This document shows, one piece after another, positions 15,141-24,113 of a stretch of 63,393 nucleotides of DNA. How positions within the stretch are numbered: the first letter of the stretch is position 1; each line of letters begins with the position of its first letter. A program made the position numbers and the translations under genes. Where the stretch lies: contig JBGCEM010000123.1 of assembly GCA_045106335.1 (NCBI GenBank), forward strand, positions 1 to 63,393, given 5' to 3'. This DNA comes from Aliishimia sp045106335. Lineage in GTDB: Bacteria; Pseudomonadota; Alphaproteobacteria; Rhodobacterales; Rhodobacteraceae. The notes below the pieces were generated by a model. That model did not search any database. It was not told where the DNA came from and saw only the letters and a list, made by a program, of their open reading frames with translations.

Positions 15141-15788
15141 ATGGGGCAGGATGCGAACCGCGCCGTCGCTTTGCAAACGCTACGGGCCTTCGGGTATGAA
15201 CGTAAGTTCAAACGCCGCGAGACAATGATCGCGCGTGGTGACGCAGGCACGTCCGTGGCCATCATCGACAGTGGCGTTGTTCGGGTCAGCTTGTTCGGAT
15301 CAGATGGACGTGAGCTGGCCTTGGCCCTGTTTGGTCCTGGGCAATTGGTCGGTGAGATTTCAGCGATAGATGGCAAAGAACGCACAGCGGATGTGGTCGC
15401 CGTGGGCAATGTCACGGCCACAATTTTGTCCGGCTCAGATTTCAAGCGGCTGTTGTATTCGGACAAGGATGTCTCTGAATTTGTTTGCAAATTGCTGTGT
15501 GAACGCATTCGGTCCACAACCGCATATGCAGAAAGCCAGGCACTAAATTCCTTGGCGGGCCGGCTCACGATCTACTTCATTAACCACGGGATTGAACAGG
15601 AAAATGGCAGCCTGTCTTTGCCTGATTTACCGTCGCAATCCGAATTGGCACGTTTGGTAGGAGGGGCAAGGGAAAGTGTAAACCGGCAGTTTCGTCTTTG
15701 GCGGGACGAGGGTTTGCTGATTGCTCAAGGTAAGGGGTATGTCGTGCCCGATCCGGTGCGCTTACAGGAAGTGGCAATGGCAGAATAG
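15141..15788 (+). CDS. Crp/Fnr-family transcriptional regulator
   Basis: Regulator of 215 residues with an N-terminal cyclic-nucleotide-type beta-roll (IARGDAGTSVAIIDSGVVRVSLFG then FGPGQLVGEISAIDGKERTADVVA, about residues 30-100), a dimerisation helix, and a C-terminal winged helix (LPSQSELARLVGGARESVNRQFRLWRDEGLL, about 163-193). There is no N-terminal Cys cluster of the Fnr type, so it does not sense oxygen through an iron-sulphur centre; the ligand is unknown. GGTGGGG precedes the ATG. It converges with the TetR gene. Confidence 0.9.
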   Translation: MGQDANRAVALQTLRAFGYERKFKRRETMIARGDAGTSVAIIDSGVVRVSLFGSDGRELALALFGPGQLVGEISAIDGKERTADVVAVGNVTATILSGSDFKRLLYSDKDVSEFVCKLLCERIRSTTAYAESQALNSLAGRLTIYFINHGIEQENGSLSLPDLPSQSELARLVGGARESVNRQFRLWRDEGLLIAQGKGYVVPDPVRLQEVAMAE

Positions 15789-15792
15789 TCGC

Positions 15793-16416
15793 TCATGCGC
15801 CATATCGCGCCATAAATGTATCGACGGCGTTATGTGCGATTCGGTCAATATCTTCAGGCGCAACAATATCAATCACCCCCAACATCATCCGATCGTGCAG
15901 CTGTACTTTACACAATTCCGTTAACGTTTCGGCGGCCAATGGGATATCGGCAATCGGTTTCAGATGGCCATCCCGGACGGCTTCTTGGAACAGATCCGCC
16001 ATTTGTTGATGCGCCATTTCTGGGCCCGTCGTCCAGAATTGCCGCCCAAATTCGGGAAACCGCACGGCCTCGGCGATGACGGCGCGAAACATTTGCATTC
16101 CAAAGGGCGAGTACATGAACGCCATGAAAGAGCGACAGCCCTTAAACAGCTTCTCTGCAAACGGGCCGTCTTCTTCGGCAAAACTTAGCGCCATACGCGT
16201 TTGTTCTTCGCAGGCAGCCTGAGCAACGGCCCCAAACAAGGTACGTTTATCCGGAAAATAGCTATAAAGCGTGGCTTTGGATACACCGGCTGCTTTCGCA
16301 ATCGCATCCACGTTGGCGCCTTCAAAACCTTCGGCCATGAACACGTCATGCGCCCCTTGCAGGACTTGTTGAACCTTTCGGCCCTTACGGACCAGCTCTG
16401 GTGCGTGCGTGTTCAT
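15793..16416 (-). CDS. TetR/AcrR-family transcriptional regulator
   Basis: Regulator of 207 residues. The N-terminal helix-turn-helix is NVDAIAKAAGVSKATLYSYFPDK (about residues 36-58), and the rest is a ligand-binding helical domain of the AcrR type with RAVIAEAVRFPEFGRQF. GGAG lies upstream of the ATG. It is transcribed away from the AEC transporter gene, with a near-perfect palindrome between them, so it probably controls that transporter and itself. Confidence 0.9.
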   Translation of the reverse strand: MNTHAPELVRKGRKVQQVLQGAHDVFMAEGFEGANVDAIAKAAGVSKATLYSYFPDKRTLFGAVAQAACEEQTRMALSFAEEDGPFAEKLFKGCRSFMAFMYSPFGMQMFRAVIAEAVRFPEFGRQFWTTGPEMAHQQMADLFQEAVRDGHLKPIADIPLAAETLTELCKVQLHDRMMLGVIDIVAPEDIDRIAHNAVDTFMARYGA

Positions 16417-16441
16417 GCGATCTCCTGCGTTGTGAAGATAT

Positions 16442-16455
16442 AAACCGATCTGTTT
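16442..16455. promoter_or_regulatory. Candidate TetR operator in divergent promoter region
   Basis: AAACCGATCTGTTT is a 14-bp inverted repeat with 6 of 7 pairs matching, in the 87-bp gap between the TetR gene and the divergent transporter gene. Size and position fit a TetR-family operator; the assignment is an inference. Confidence 0.45.
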
Positions 16456-16503
16456 TGTTTCAACAAGCGGTGCCCGACCTGGACGCTGCGTTCAGGGCAA
16501 GCT

Positions 16504-17442
16504 ATGTCAGCGGATATGCTCGCGATCTTATTGAAAACCTTGCCCTTCTTTGCGTTGATTGCTTTGGGGTACTGGGCGGGGCGAACGCGTTTTTTTACAC
16601 AAGAGGCCACGGCCTATCTGACCAAGTTCGTTTTTTATTTCGCGCTATCAGCGATGATCTTTCGATTTGCTGCGAATCTGGAACTGGCGGATGTCTGGGA
16701 TCCGCAGCTTTTGATCGGGTATTTGTGGGGCACTGCGTTTGTGTATGGGATTGCCACAGGCGTCGCGTTTTTGCGGGGGTTGAATGTCGAAGAGGCCGCG
16801 ATTGAGGCCCAGTGCGCGGCCATCGGCAATATCGGATTTCTGGGCATCCCGATGTTAAGTTTGTTGATGGGAGAACGCGCTGTGGGCATCATTATGATGA
16901 TGTTGGCGGTGGATCTGATCGTGTTTTCATCGTTGATCGTCATTCTAATAACGGGTGGGCGCGATGGTCGCATGAGCTTGTCGATCCTGAAAACTGTGGG
17001 CCTTGGGCTGTTGCGCAATCCCATGATTGTTGCGATCGCCCTTGGGTTTATAGTGTCTAGCTTTCAGGTGCCTATTCCTGACCCGGTGAATGAATTCTTG
17101 GCGATTTTAGGCGGCGCTGCAACGCCGGGGGCGTTGTTTGCAATTGGTGCGTCTCTGGCCACCAAATCAGCCGAACGGGTGGTGGTGGCAGGTTGGCTGA
17201 GTTTCGCCAAATTGGTCCTGCACCCAGCCTTGGTTGCCATTGGTCTGCTTTGGCTGTTTCCCGTTGACCCCTACACCGCCGCCGTTGCGATTGCCGCGTC
17301 TTCACTGCCGGTGGCGGGCAATATTTACATGCTTGCCCAGCACTACGGCGTCGCGCCGCAACGTGTATCTGCCGCGATTCTTGTTTCGACGACGGTAAGT
17401 ATCGCAACGGTGACAGTCGTGATCGCGTGGGTGCAAGTTTGA
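16504..17442 (+). CDS. AEC-family transporter (auxin efflux carrier family)
   Basis: Inner-membrane carrier of 312 residues with about ten membrane segments in two five-helix halves, opening with LLKTLPFFALIALGYWAGR. The polar break in the second half (GGAATPGALFAIGASLATK) and the first-half equivalent (AIGNIGFLGIPMLSLLMGERAV) are typical of the family, which moves organic acids or similar anions. AGGG precedes the ATG. The divergent TetR gene suggests it is induced by its substrate. Confidence 0.88.
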   Translation: MSADMLAILLKTLPFFALIALGYWAGRTRFFTQEATAYLTKFVFYFALSAMIFRFAANLELADVWDPQLLIGYLWGTAFVYGIATGVAFLRGLNVEEAAIEAQCAAIGNIGFLGIPMLSLLMGERAVGIIMMMLAVDLIVFSSLIVILITGGRDGRMSLSILKTVGLGLLRNPMIVAIALGFIVSSFQVPIPDPVNEFLAILGGAATPGALFAIGASLATKSAERVVVAGWLSFAKLVLHPALVAIGLLWLFPVDPYTAAVAIAASSLPVAGNIYMLAQHYGVAPQRVSAAILVSTTVSIATVTVVIAWVQV

Positions 17443-17444
17443 CG

Positions 17445-17813
17445 TCAGCCTTGGTTTTCGTCGCAGAAGTCTAGAATCAGCCCTTGTTTGATTAAGCTTA
17501 GCAACACTGAATTGTCGGTGTGCACCCGCTCATAGATCGACACGCAGATTTGTTTGTCCAATGCCGGTTGGGCGGCGTTTGGCATTGGTTGCGCCACATT
17601 TGGAAGTCCCAAAATCAGCGCAGCCCCATCAATCGTCGCACGGATGGTAAAAGGCACGTTGGTCTCGGGGGGCAAGCTGACGGGGTGCGGGCCAGACAAC
17701 TCATTGAGTGTTATTTTCGGTGTGTGAATAGCGGCCCCGAGGGCTGCAGGCAGACACAAAGATACGGACAACAGTCCGGCTGACACAACAGTGCGAAACA
17801 TGCATTTACTCAT
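17445..17813 (-). CDS. Hypothetical exported protein
   Basis: Unrecognised protein of 122 residues with a signal peptide (hydrophobic core LLSVSLCLPAALGAA, cleavage near residue 27) and a beta-rich mature part (FTIRATIDGAALILGL). One Cys near the middle (QICVSI) and one near the end (DFCDEN) could form a disulphide. It is convergent with the AEC transporter gene, the two stops being only 2 bp apart. The start has no clear ribosome site; the ATG four codons further in is an alternative. Confidence 0.65.
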   Translation of the reverse strand: MSKCMFRTVVSAGLLSVSLCLPAALGAAIHTPKITLNELSGPHPVSLPPETNVPFTIRATIDGAALILGLPNVAQPMPNAAQPALDKQICVSIYERVHTDNSVLLSLIKQGLILDFCDENQG

Positions 17814-17956
17814 ACTTTATTACGGATGAGCGGGATCTAGATCTGGAATATGGCCAAACCCGGGACAAAGCGGGGCAAATCCGTGAAGCGCGTGTCTTGA
17901 CCCGGTGGCTTGGGTGCAAGAAGACTAAGACAAAAGATCAACTAGGGGTTTTGGCA

Positions 17957-18787
17957 ATGCAAGTCGTTTCAGAAAATGCGTGTTTTGGTGGGGTTCAGGG
18001 GGTGTATTCCCATGCCTCGAAATCCTGTGGATGCGACATGACCTTTGGGCTGTTTTTACCAGCTGAGGCGCGGGATGGCCCGGTCCCGATCCTGTGGTAT
18101 CTGTCCGGTCTGACCTGCACCCACGAGAACGCGATGGTCAAAGCGGGCGCGCAGGCCTGGGCGGCCGAGCATGGTATCGCGCTGGTGTTCCCAGATACTT
18201 CGCCGCGCGGCGAAGGTGTCGCAGATGATGAGGCCTTTGATCTGGGCCAAGGGGCGGGGTTTTATGTCAACGCCACGCAAAAACCCTGGGCGCCGCATTT
18301 TCAGATGTGGGATTATGTCAGTAATGATCTGCCCGCGCTGCTTGCCACCGAATTTGCCGTGGATTTGGACCGCCAGGCGATTACGGGCCATTCCATGGGG
18401 GGGCACGGCGCGTTGACCTTGGCGATGGCACAGCCGGGGCGGTTCAAATCCGTGTCGGCCTTTGCGCCCATCTGCAATCCCAGTGCCAGTGACTGGGGGC
18501 GCAAACAGTTGACGGCGTATTTGGGCACTGACGAAACCACCTGGGCGCGCCATGATGCGACCCGGGCGATGCAGGATGTGGGGTTTGACGGACCTATCCT
18601 GATCGACACAGGCACTTCGGATCAATTCCTGGATTTGCTGCAACCCGAAGCGCTGGCCCACGCGGTGGCCAAGCGCCGCCAACAGGCGGTTCTGCGTTTG
18701 CAGCCGGGCTATGATCACAGCTATTTCTTTGTCTCGACCTTTATCGACGAACATATCGCCTTCCATGCCGAGGCACTTTACGCGTGA
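17957..18787 (+). CDS. fghA: S-formylglutathione hydrolase
   Basis: Hydrolyses S-formylglutathione to formate and glutathione, the step after FrmA. The alpha/beta-hydrolase (esterase D type) of 276 residues has the oxyanion and Cys segment LSGLTCTHENAM, the nucleophile elbow GHSMGGHGAL, the Asp in IDTGTSDQFL and the catalytic His in YDHSYFF. The reading frame is open 60 bp further upstream, but the ATG at 17957 follows AGGGG and matches family length. It heads a run of five overlapping genes (fghA, yaiI-like, HAD, cyclodeaminase-like, hydrolase). Confidence 0.95.
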   Translation: MQVVSENACFGGVQGVYSHASKSCGCDMTFGLFLPAEARDGPVPILWYLSGLTCTHENAMVKAGAQAWAAEHGIALVFPDTSPRGEGVADDEAFDLGQGAGFYVNATQKPWAPHFQMWDYVSNDLPALLATEFAVDLDRQAITGHSMGGHGALTLAMAQPGRFKSVSAFAPICNPSASDWGRKQLTAYLGTDETTWARHDATRAMQDVGFDGPILIDTGTSDQFLDLLQPEALAHAVAKRRQQAVLRLQPGYDHSYFFVSTFIDEHIAFHAEALYA

Positions 18788-19233
18788 CCACGCTGTATAT
18801 CGACGCTGATGCCTGCCCTGTGAAATCCGAGGCCGAGCGGGTCGCGACGCGTCACAAAATCCCGATGAAGCTGGTGGCCAATGGCGGCTTGCGCCTGTCG
18901 GACAACCCTTTGGTCGAAGTCGTGATTGTGCCCGAAGGCCCCGATGTGGCGGATATGTGGATCGCGGATCGCGCGGGCTCTGGTGACATCGTTGTGACCG
19001 GCGACATCCCTTTGGCAGCGCGCTGTGTTGAGGGCGGCGCGCGGGTGCTGAAACACAACGGCGAACGGTTGACCGAAGCCAATGTGCGCGAAGCTTTGGC
19101 CATGCGCGATCTGATGAGCGATTTGCGCAGTGCCGATCCATTCCGCCAAGGCAGTGGCAAGGGCTTTACAAAAGCCGACCGGAGCCGTTTCCTGGACGCC
19201 TTAGAACGAACTTTGCGCGAGGTGGCCCAATGA
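18784..19233 (+). CDS. YaiI/YqxD-family (UPF0178) protein
   Basis: Protein of 149 residues, the usual length of UPF0178. The N-terminal IDADACPVKSEAERVA motif, the NGGLRLSDNP segment and the GDIVVTGDIPLAARCVEGGARVL core are diagnostic; the fold is PIN/NYN-nuclease-like, but activity is not established. The GTG start overlaps the fghA stop (GTGA). Confidence 0.93.
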   Translation: MTTLYIDADACPVKSEAERVATRHKIPMKLVANGGLRLSDNPLVEVVIVPEGPDVADMWIADRAGSGDIVVTGDIPLAARCVEGGARVLKHNGERLTEANVREALAMRDLMSDLRSADPFRQGSGKGFTKADRSRFLDALERTLREVAQ

Positions 19234-19850
19234 GCATCAAAGCTGTCGTCTTCGATATCGGCAATGTGCTGATCGAATGGAACCCAGAACGCTTTTATGA
19301 TAACGAAATCGGGCCGGACCGCCGCCGCGCGATGTTCAAGGATGTCGATTTGCACGCCATGAACGAGCTGGTCGATCTGGGTCATCCCTTTACGGAAACG
19401 ATCTATGCAATGGCCGACAAAACCCCCGACTGGCGCGATGAAATCCGCATGTGGCATGATCGTTGGATCGACATGGCGACACCCGCGATTGATCGGTCTG
19501 TCCGATTGATGAAAGCGTTGCAAGCCAAGGGGATACCGGTGTTTTCCCTGACCAATTTCGGCGTTGAAAGCTATGATTATGCCGCCACACATTATCCGTT
19601 CTTGCGTGAATTTGACCGCGATTTTATCTCGGGGCATATGCGGGTGACCAAGCCATCGTCGCAGATTTATCAAATGCTTGAGAAGACGTCGGGTCTCTCT
19701 GGCGATGCCCTGATTTTTGCGGATGATCGTGCCGAAAACATCGCAGCTGCGTCAGCGCGCGGCTGGAAAACACATCTGTTTGACGGTCCGGACGGCTGGG
19801 CTGCGCGGTTGGTCACAGAAGGACTGCTTAGCGAAAGCGAAGCGGTATGA
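19230..19850 (+). CDS. HAD-family hydrolase (YihX-like)
   Basis: Haloacid-dehalogenase-type phosphatase, 206 residues. Motif I is VVFDIGNVLIEWNPE with Gly at the usual second-Asp place, as in the YihX sugar-phosphatase group; motif II lies in VFSLTNFG, the motif III Lys in VTKPSSQIYQ, and motif IV is LIFADDRAENIAAA. The start overlaps the preceding stop (ATGA) and its own stop overlaps the next start. Natural substrate unknown, likely a small phosphate ester. Confidence 0.9.
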   Translation: MSIKAVVFDIGNVLIEWNPERFYDNEIGPDRRRAMFKDVDLHAMNELVDLGHPFTETIYAMADKTPDWRDEIRMWHDRWIDMATPAIDRSVRLMKALQAKGIPVFSLTNFGVESYDYAATHYPFLREFDRDFISGHMRVTKPSSQIYQMLEKTSGLSGDALIFADDRAENIAAASARGWKTHLFDGPDGWAARLVTEGLLSESEAV

Positions 19851-20761
19851 GCGTGCCGTTTATCTCGTTTCAAGACGGGGATGCGGTAATGGATTGGCTG
19901 GCGTTGACGGATGCCTTGGCGGCGGGTCATGCATTGCCGAAAGCGCAGATTGGCGATACGTTTCTGAATCGCGATCCCGACACGTTGCTCAGCCGATCTG
20001 CTTGGATTGATGGGTTGGGGTCGGCTGTAAAAACGGCCACGATCTTTCCGCAAAACCCCAGCCAAAACAAACCGATGATCCACGGATCTGTTACATTATT
20101 TGATGACGCTTATGGCATGCCTGAAGCGTTCTTGGATTTTCACTTGGTCACCAAATGGAAAACCGCTGGCGACAGTCTGCTAGCCGCCAGGCGTTTGGCA
20201 CGCCCGGACAGCCGCAACATCCTGATTGTTGGCGCGGGGACTGTGGGTGAAAATCTGTATCACGCCTATCGCGCAGCGTTTCCTGACGCCTCATTTATGA
20301 TCTGGAACCGGACGTATGAGCGCGCCGCAGCCTTTGCCGATCGTCTGGAGGCGCGCGCCGTTCAGGATTTAGAAACAGCGGTGGGGCATGCTGATATCGT
20401 TACGTCTGCAACGATGTCGACGGATCCTGTTTTGCGCGGCGCATGGATACAACCAGGCACGCATGTGGATTTAATTGGCGCGTATCGCCCGGATATGCGT
20501 GAAATGGATGATGCAGGTTTGCAGAAGGCAAACGTTTTCGTTGACAGTTTTGACACCACTTTGGACCATATTGGCGAGATGAAGATTCCCTTGGACAGTG
20601 GTGCAATTGTGAACGCAGATGTAATTGCCGACTATTATAATTTAGACGCGTTTCAACGCACTTCGGATACCCAGATCACTCTGTTCAAGAACGGAGGCGG
20701 CGCGCATCTGGATCTTATGACCGCGCGCTTTGTCCTGGCCAGGTGGCAAGCAACACAATGA
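19847..20761 (+). CDS. Ornithine cyclodeaminase / mu-crystallin family protein
   Basis: NAD(P)-dependent enzyme family that includes ornithine cyclodeaminase, alanine dehydrogenase and imine reductases; 304 residues. The substrate-domain Lys lies in GLGSAVKTATIFP, the Rossmann motif is ILIVGAGTVGENLYHAY (about residues 124-140), and HADIVTSATMSTDPVL and HVDLIGAYRPDMREMDD are typical. It is translationally coupled to both neighbours. The true substrate cannot be told. Confidence 0.9.
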   Translation: MSVPFISFQDGDAVMDWLALTDALAAGHALPKAQIGDTFLNRDPDTLLSRSAWIDGLGSAVKTATIFPQNPSQNKPMIHGSVTLFDDAYGMPEAFLDFHLVTKWKTAGDSLLAARRLARPDSRNILIVGAGTVGENLYHAYRAAFPDASFMIWNRTYERAAAFADRLEARAVQDLETAVGHADIVTSATMSTDPVLRGAWIQPGTHVDLIGAYRPDMREMDDAGLQKANVFVDSFDTTLDHIGEMKIPLDSGAIVNADVIADYYNLDAFQRTSDTQITLFKNGGGAHLDLMTARFVLARWQATQ

Positions 20762-21669
20762 GCTGGCTGGTGATTGGTCTTCTTTCGACCTTGATCGTTC
20801 TGCCTATTTTCTTGGAAATAAGGCGCCCCAGAATGGGTTGGAAAGCGCGCAAAGACGCCCCCGGGGATTTTGCCCATCTAAGCCAAGGCACCACGCATTT
20901 TCAGTGGTATGGCCCGTCGAAAGGCCCGGTTTTGGTGTGTGTGCACGGACTGACGACCCCCAGTTTTGTCTTCAGCCGCTTGGCACCAGGCTTGGCACTT
21001 CTTGGGTATCGGGTTTTGGTGTATGATCTGTATGGGCGGGGATATTCGAACAAACCAAAGGGGCCGCAGGATACGGAATTTTTCGTTCGCCAGCTTCGGG
21101 ATCTCTTGGCGCATCAAAAGCTTGAAAACAAGCTGATCGCTTTGATGGGCTATTCCATGGGGGGTGCAATTGCGACGGCTTTCGCGTTTGAATACCCCGA
21201 ACGGGTGACCCGGATGATTTTGTTTGCTCCGGCAGGAATTAACGTGCCGCAGGCGCCTATGATCCGGGTCGTGCGGGATGTGCCTGTGTTGGGCGATTGG
21301 GTTATGCATGCGATTTACCCGACCCGTCTGCGCCAAGGAATTCGCGCCGAAGGTGATGTAGAATTTGGCCCGTTGCAGCTAAGCCAGTTGCGGTATCGGG
21401 GGTTTGTGCAGGCTGTTCTTGCCAGTCTGCGCGGAATTTTGTCCGTGTCGTTCGAGCAAGAACATAAATATCTGGTAACCGAAGAAACCCCAATTCTGGT
21501 GGTTTGGGGTGAAAAGGACAGTGTGATCCCGCTGTCGTGTAAAGAGACCCTGTCCACATGGAACCCGACCACCCAGCATATTGTGATACACGATGCGGGC
21601 CATGGGCTGATCTATACAAACGCAAATCGTATCCTTGTTGAAATCACAGACTTCTTGACAGTGGGCTAG
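20758..21669 (+). CDS. Alpha/beta hydrolase, membrane-anchored
   Basis: Serine hydrolase of 303 residues. An N-terminal hydrophobic helix (MSWLVIGLLSTLIVLPIFL) probably anchors it in the membrane. The fold shows the oxyanion segment VCVHGLTTP, the nucleophile elbow MGYSMGGAIA (Ser about residue 133), Asp in WGEKDSVIP and the His in HDAGHGLIY. A start five codons upstream is possible, but ATG at 20758 overlaps the previous stop (ATGA) and follows AGGTGG. Its 3' end overlaps the convergent MFS gene by 4 bp. Substrate unknown. Confidence 0.88.
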   Translation: MSWLVIGLLSTLIVLPIFLEIRRPRMGWKARKDAPGDFAHLSQGTTHFQWYGPSKGPVLVCVHGLTTPSFVFSRLAPGLALLGYRVLVYDLYGRGYSNKPKGPQDTEFFVRQLRDLLAHQKLENKLIALMGYSMGGAIATAFAFEYPERVTRMILFAPAGINVPQAPMIRVVRDVPVLGDWVMHAIYPTRLRQGIRAEGDVEFGPLQLSQLRYRGFVQAVLASLRGILSVSFEQEHKYLVTEETPILVVWGEKDSVIPLSCKETLSTWNPTTQHIVIHDAGHGLIYTNANRILVEITDFLTVG

Positions 21670-22907
21670 GCGGCCTGCACGGCCATCGGTTTTTCCCGGA
21701 TCGGCAAGTGGATAATCGCGGAAAACGCCCCAATGGCGACGCCGACCCACCAGACGGCGGTGTAATCTCCGTACTGATCGTACAGCCGCCCCCCCAGCCA
21801 AACGCCCAAGAAGCTGCCCAACTGATGGGAAAAGAACACGATTCCATAAAGCGTGCCCATATAGCGCAACCCGTAAATATGTGCGACTAACCCCGAGGTC
21901 AGCGGGACTGTCGCCAACCACAAAGACCCCATTGCGACGGAAAACAGGATCACTGTGGTGGGCGTGATCGGAAACAGGATGAAAATTGACGCGATGATCG
22001 TGCGCAACGTGTAAATGCCTGCCAACAGGTACTTTTTCGAATAGCGGTTGCCCAACCAACCTGCCGCCAGCGTGCCAAAAATATTCGCCGCCCCGATGAT
22101 TGCAATCGCAATTGCCCCCAGGGCCGAAGTCGTCGCGATCCCCATCCCGGCCAGCATGCCATTTGGGTCAATTGGGCCGCACATTTCAGTGATAAGCGCG
22201 GGAAAATGTGCGGTCACAAAACTGAGTTGATAGCCGCAAGAAAAGAAGCCCAAAAAGATGAAAGTATAGGACGGGTCTTTGAACGCACGTGTAAGGATCT
22301 GGCCCAAAGATTCTTGTAGCTCGACTTTGGTAATCTGACTGGGTGACTTGATCATCGGCACAAACAGCAAGCTGGCCAGGATCATCGCGGTGAACACCAA
22401 AAACACCGATTGCCAGGTCATCATAGTTAGCAGCCACTGTGCCAAAGGCGGTCCCAAAATCTGCCCACCCGATCCAGCCGCTGTGATAATCGCCAAAGAC
22501 ATCGACCGGTTTTCATCCGATGAAGCCCGCCCAACAGCGGCCAGCAATACGCCAAATCCAGTTCCGGCGATGCCAAAGCCCACCAGAACTTCCAAGGCCC
22601 AGTGTTGCTCGGGCGTCACAGCCAAAGAGGACAGCGACAGCCCCACCGCATAGGTTAACGCACCCAGAATTAACGCGCGCCGATCCCCCAAGCGATCCGC
22701 AAAAGCACCAAAAATTGGCTGCCCTATCCCCCAAGCCAAGTTTTGAATGGCAATCGCCATGGAAAAATCTGACCGCAGCCAGCTAAATTCCTCGGCAATC
22801 GGGATTTGAAACACCCCAAAGGACGCGCGGATCGAGAAATTCATCAGGATAATAACACAGGCCCCAATCAGGATCGGCGTTAAAAGGGGGGTGTGGGAAC
22901 GTGACAT
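21666..22907 (-). CDS. MFS transporter (oxalate/formate antiporter-like)
   Basis: Twelve-helix major facilitator of 413 residues. The inter-helix 2-3 motif reads GAFADRLGDRRALILGAL, and the second half repeats it as GWLGNRYSKKYLL. The N-terminal half (FSIRASFGVFQIPIAEEFSWLRSDFSMAIAIQNLAWG) resembles the monocarboxylate/oxalate-formate group. Substrate unknown. It converges on the hydrolase gene and is divergent from zapE. Confidence 0.9.
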   Translation of the reverse strand: MSRSHTPLLTPILIGACVIILMNFSIRASFGVFQIPIAEEFSWLRSDFSMAIAIQNLAWGIGQPIFGAFADRLGDRRALILGALTYAVGLSLSSLAVTPEQHWALEVLVGFGIAGTGFGVLLAAVGRASSDENRSMSLAIITAAGSGGQILGPPLAQWLLTMMTWQSVFLVFTAMILASLLFVPMIKSPSQITKVELQESLGQILTRAFKDPSYTFIFLGFFSCGYQLSFVTAHFPALITEMCGPIDPNGMLAGMGIATTSALGAIAIAIIGAANIFGTLAAGWLGNRYSKKYLLAGIYTLRTIIASIFILFPITPTTVILFSVAMGSLWLATVPLTSGLVAHIYGLRYMGTLYGIVFFSHQLGSFLGVWLGGRLYDQYGDYTAVWWVGVAIGAFSAIIHLPIREKPMAVQAA

Positions 22908-22989
22908 GCGCCCAAATTGCGGGTTTTGAGCGCGCCGTCAAATCAGGATTTGTGCGCAGGCTCTTCATTTTTTAAGGTCTTGGGGCTAA

Positions 22990-24054
22990 ATGCGGGGTAT
23001 GACGACACTTCCTCAGATTTACGCCGAAGCTGTTGCGCAGGGCGAGTTGACTGCAGATCCCGCGCAAGTGGCTGTGCTGCCTGAGTTTGAACGGATCCGC
23101 GCGGCTCTGGCCGTCCCTGTGAAGCGCGGTCTGTTTCGCAAAGCGCCCGAGCCGATCAAAGGGCTATATCTTTGGGGCGGTGTGGGGCGCGGCAAGTCGA
23201 TGTTGATGGATCTGTTTGTGGATCACGTCGATGTCCCTGCTCGGCGCGTGCATTTTCACGCCTTTATGCAGGAAATTCACAGCGCTATGCATGAGGCGCG
23301 CAAAACCGGGGTCGACGACGCGCTGGCCCCTGTGGCGAAATCTGTGGCCGATCGTGTGCGGCTGTTGGCGTTTGACGAAATGCAGATCAGCGACATTACG
23401 GATGCGATGATCGTGGGGCGGTTGTTTGAGGCCTTGTTTGCCGCCGGTGTTGTTGTGGTAACAACGTCAAATCGGGTGCCGGATGATCTGTATAAGGACG
23501 GGTTGAACAGGCAGTTATTCTTGCCCTTCATCGAGCAGATCAAGCATCATATGCATCTCTGGGAACTGGCTTCCCCTACGGATTATCGCCAGGAACGTCT
23601 TGCCGGCAGTCCTGTGTATTTCACACCATTGGGGGCCGCGTCGCGCAAAGCCATCGACGTGATGTGGCGCGATCTTGGGGGCGACGCCAGTGCGCCGCTG
23701 GACTTACAGATCAAAGGGCGCGTTGTGACCTTGGATAGATTCCAAAACGGGGTGGCGCGTGTATCGTTTTTTGACTTGTGCGGAACGCCATTGGGTCCTG
23801 CGGATTATCTGGCTGTGGCCGAAGCGGTGCGGGTGTTGATCTTGGAAAATATACCCCAATTATCGCGGGATAATTTCAATCAAGCCAAACGGTTTGTGAC
23901 CCTGATAGATGCGCTTTATGAGGCCAAAGTGCGCCTGATTGCCAGTGCGGCCGCCAAGCCCGAAATGCTTTATATCGAAGGCGACGGTGCGTTTGAATTT
24001 GAGCGCACCGCCAGTCGATTGCGCGAAATGCAGGCGGCGGATTGGGGTGTTTAG
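22990..24054 (+). CDS. zapE: Cell division protein ZapE (AFG1-like ATPase)
   Basis: P-loop ATPase of 354 residues of the AFG1/ZapE family, which acts on the Z-ring late in division. Walker A is LWGGVGRGKSML (about residues 60-71), followed by HFHAFMQEIH; Walker B is LLAFDEMQISDI, then TSNRVPDDLYKDGLNRQLFLPFI and the C-terminal FDLCGTPLGPADYLAV. The frame has ATG at 22990 and 22999; the former has GGGG 4 nt ahead and the latter gives the more usual MTTLPQIY start, so both are possible. In many alphaproteobacteria it lies near sdh/mdh, but not here. Confidence 0.93.
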   Translation: MRGMTTLPQIYAEAVAQGELTADPAQVAVLPEFERIRAALAVPVKRGLFRKAPEPIKGLYLWGGVGRGKSMLMDLFVDHVDVPARRVHFHAFMQEIHSAMHEARKTGVDDALAPVAKSVADRVRLLAFDEMQISDITDAMIVGRLFEALFAAGVVVVTTSNRVPDDLYKDGLNRQLFLPFIEQIKHHMHLWELASPTDYRQERLAGSPVYFTPLGAASRKAIDVMWRDLGGDASAPLDLQIKGRVVTLDRFQNGVARVSFFDLCGTPLGPADYLAVAEAVRVLILENIPQLSRDNFNQAKRFVTLIDALYEAKVRLIASAAAKPEMLYIEGDGAFEFERTASRLREMQAADWGV

Positions 24055-24082
24055 CTATGTTCCAGCGAAGGCGAGAGGCTAT

Positions 24083-24112
24083 GCATTTTGAATGCAATTT
24101 AACGCAAAATGC
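24083..24112. terminator. Inverted repeat between convergent zapE and folC
   Basis: GCATTTTG and CAAAATGC form a perfect 8-bp inverted repeat with a 14-nt loop in the 59-bp gap between two convergent genes. Its position suggests a shared bidirectional terminator, but it is AT-rich and has no long T-run, so support is modest. Confidence 0.35.
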
Positions 24113-24113
24113 G

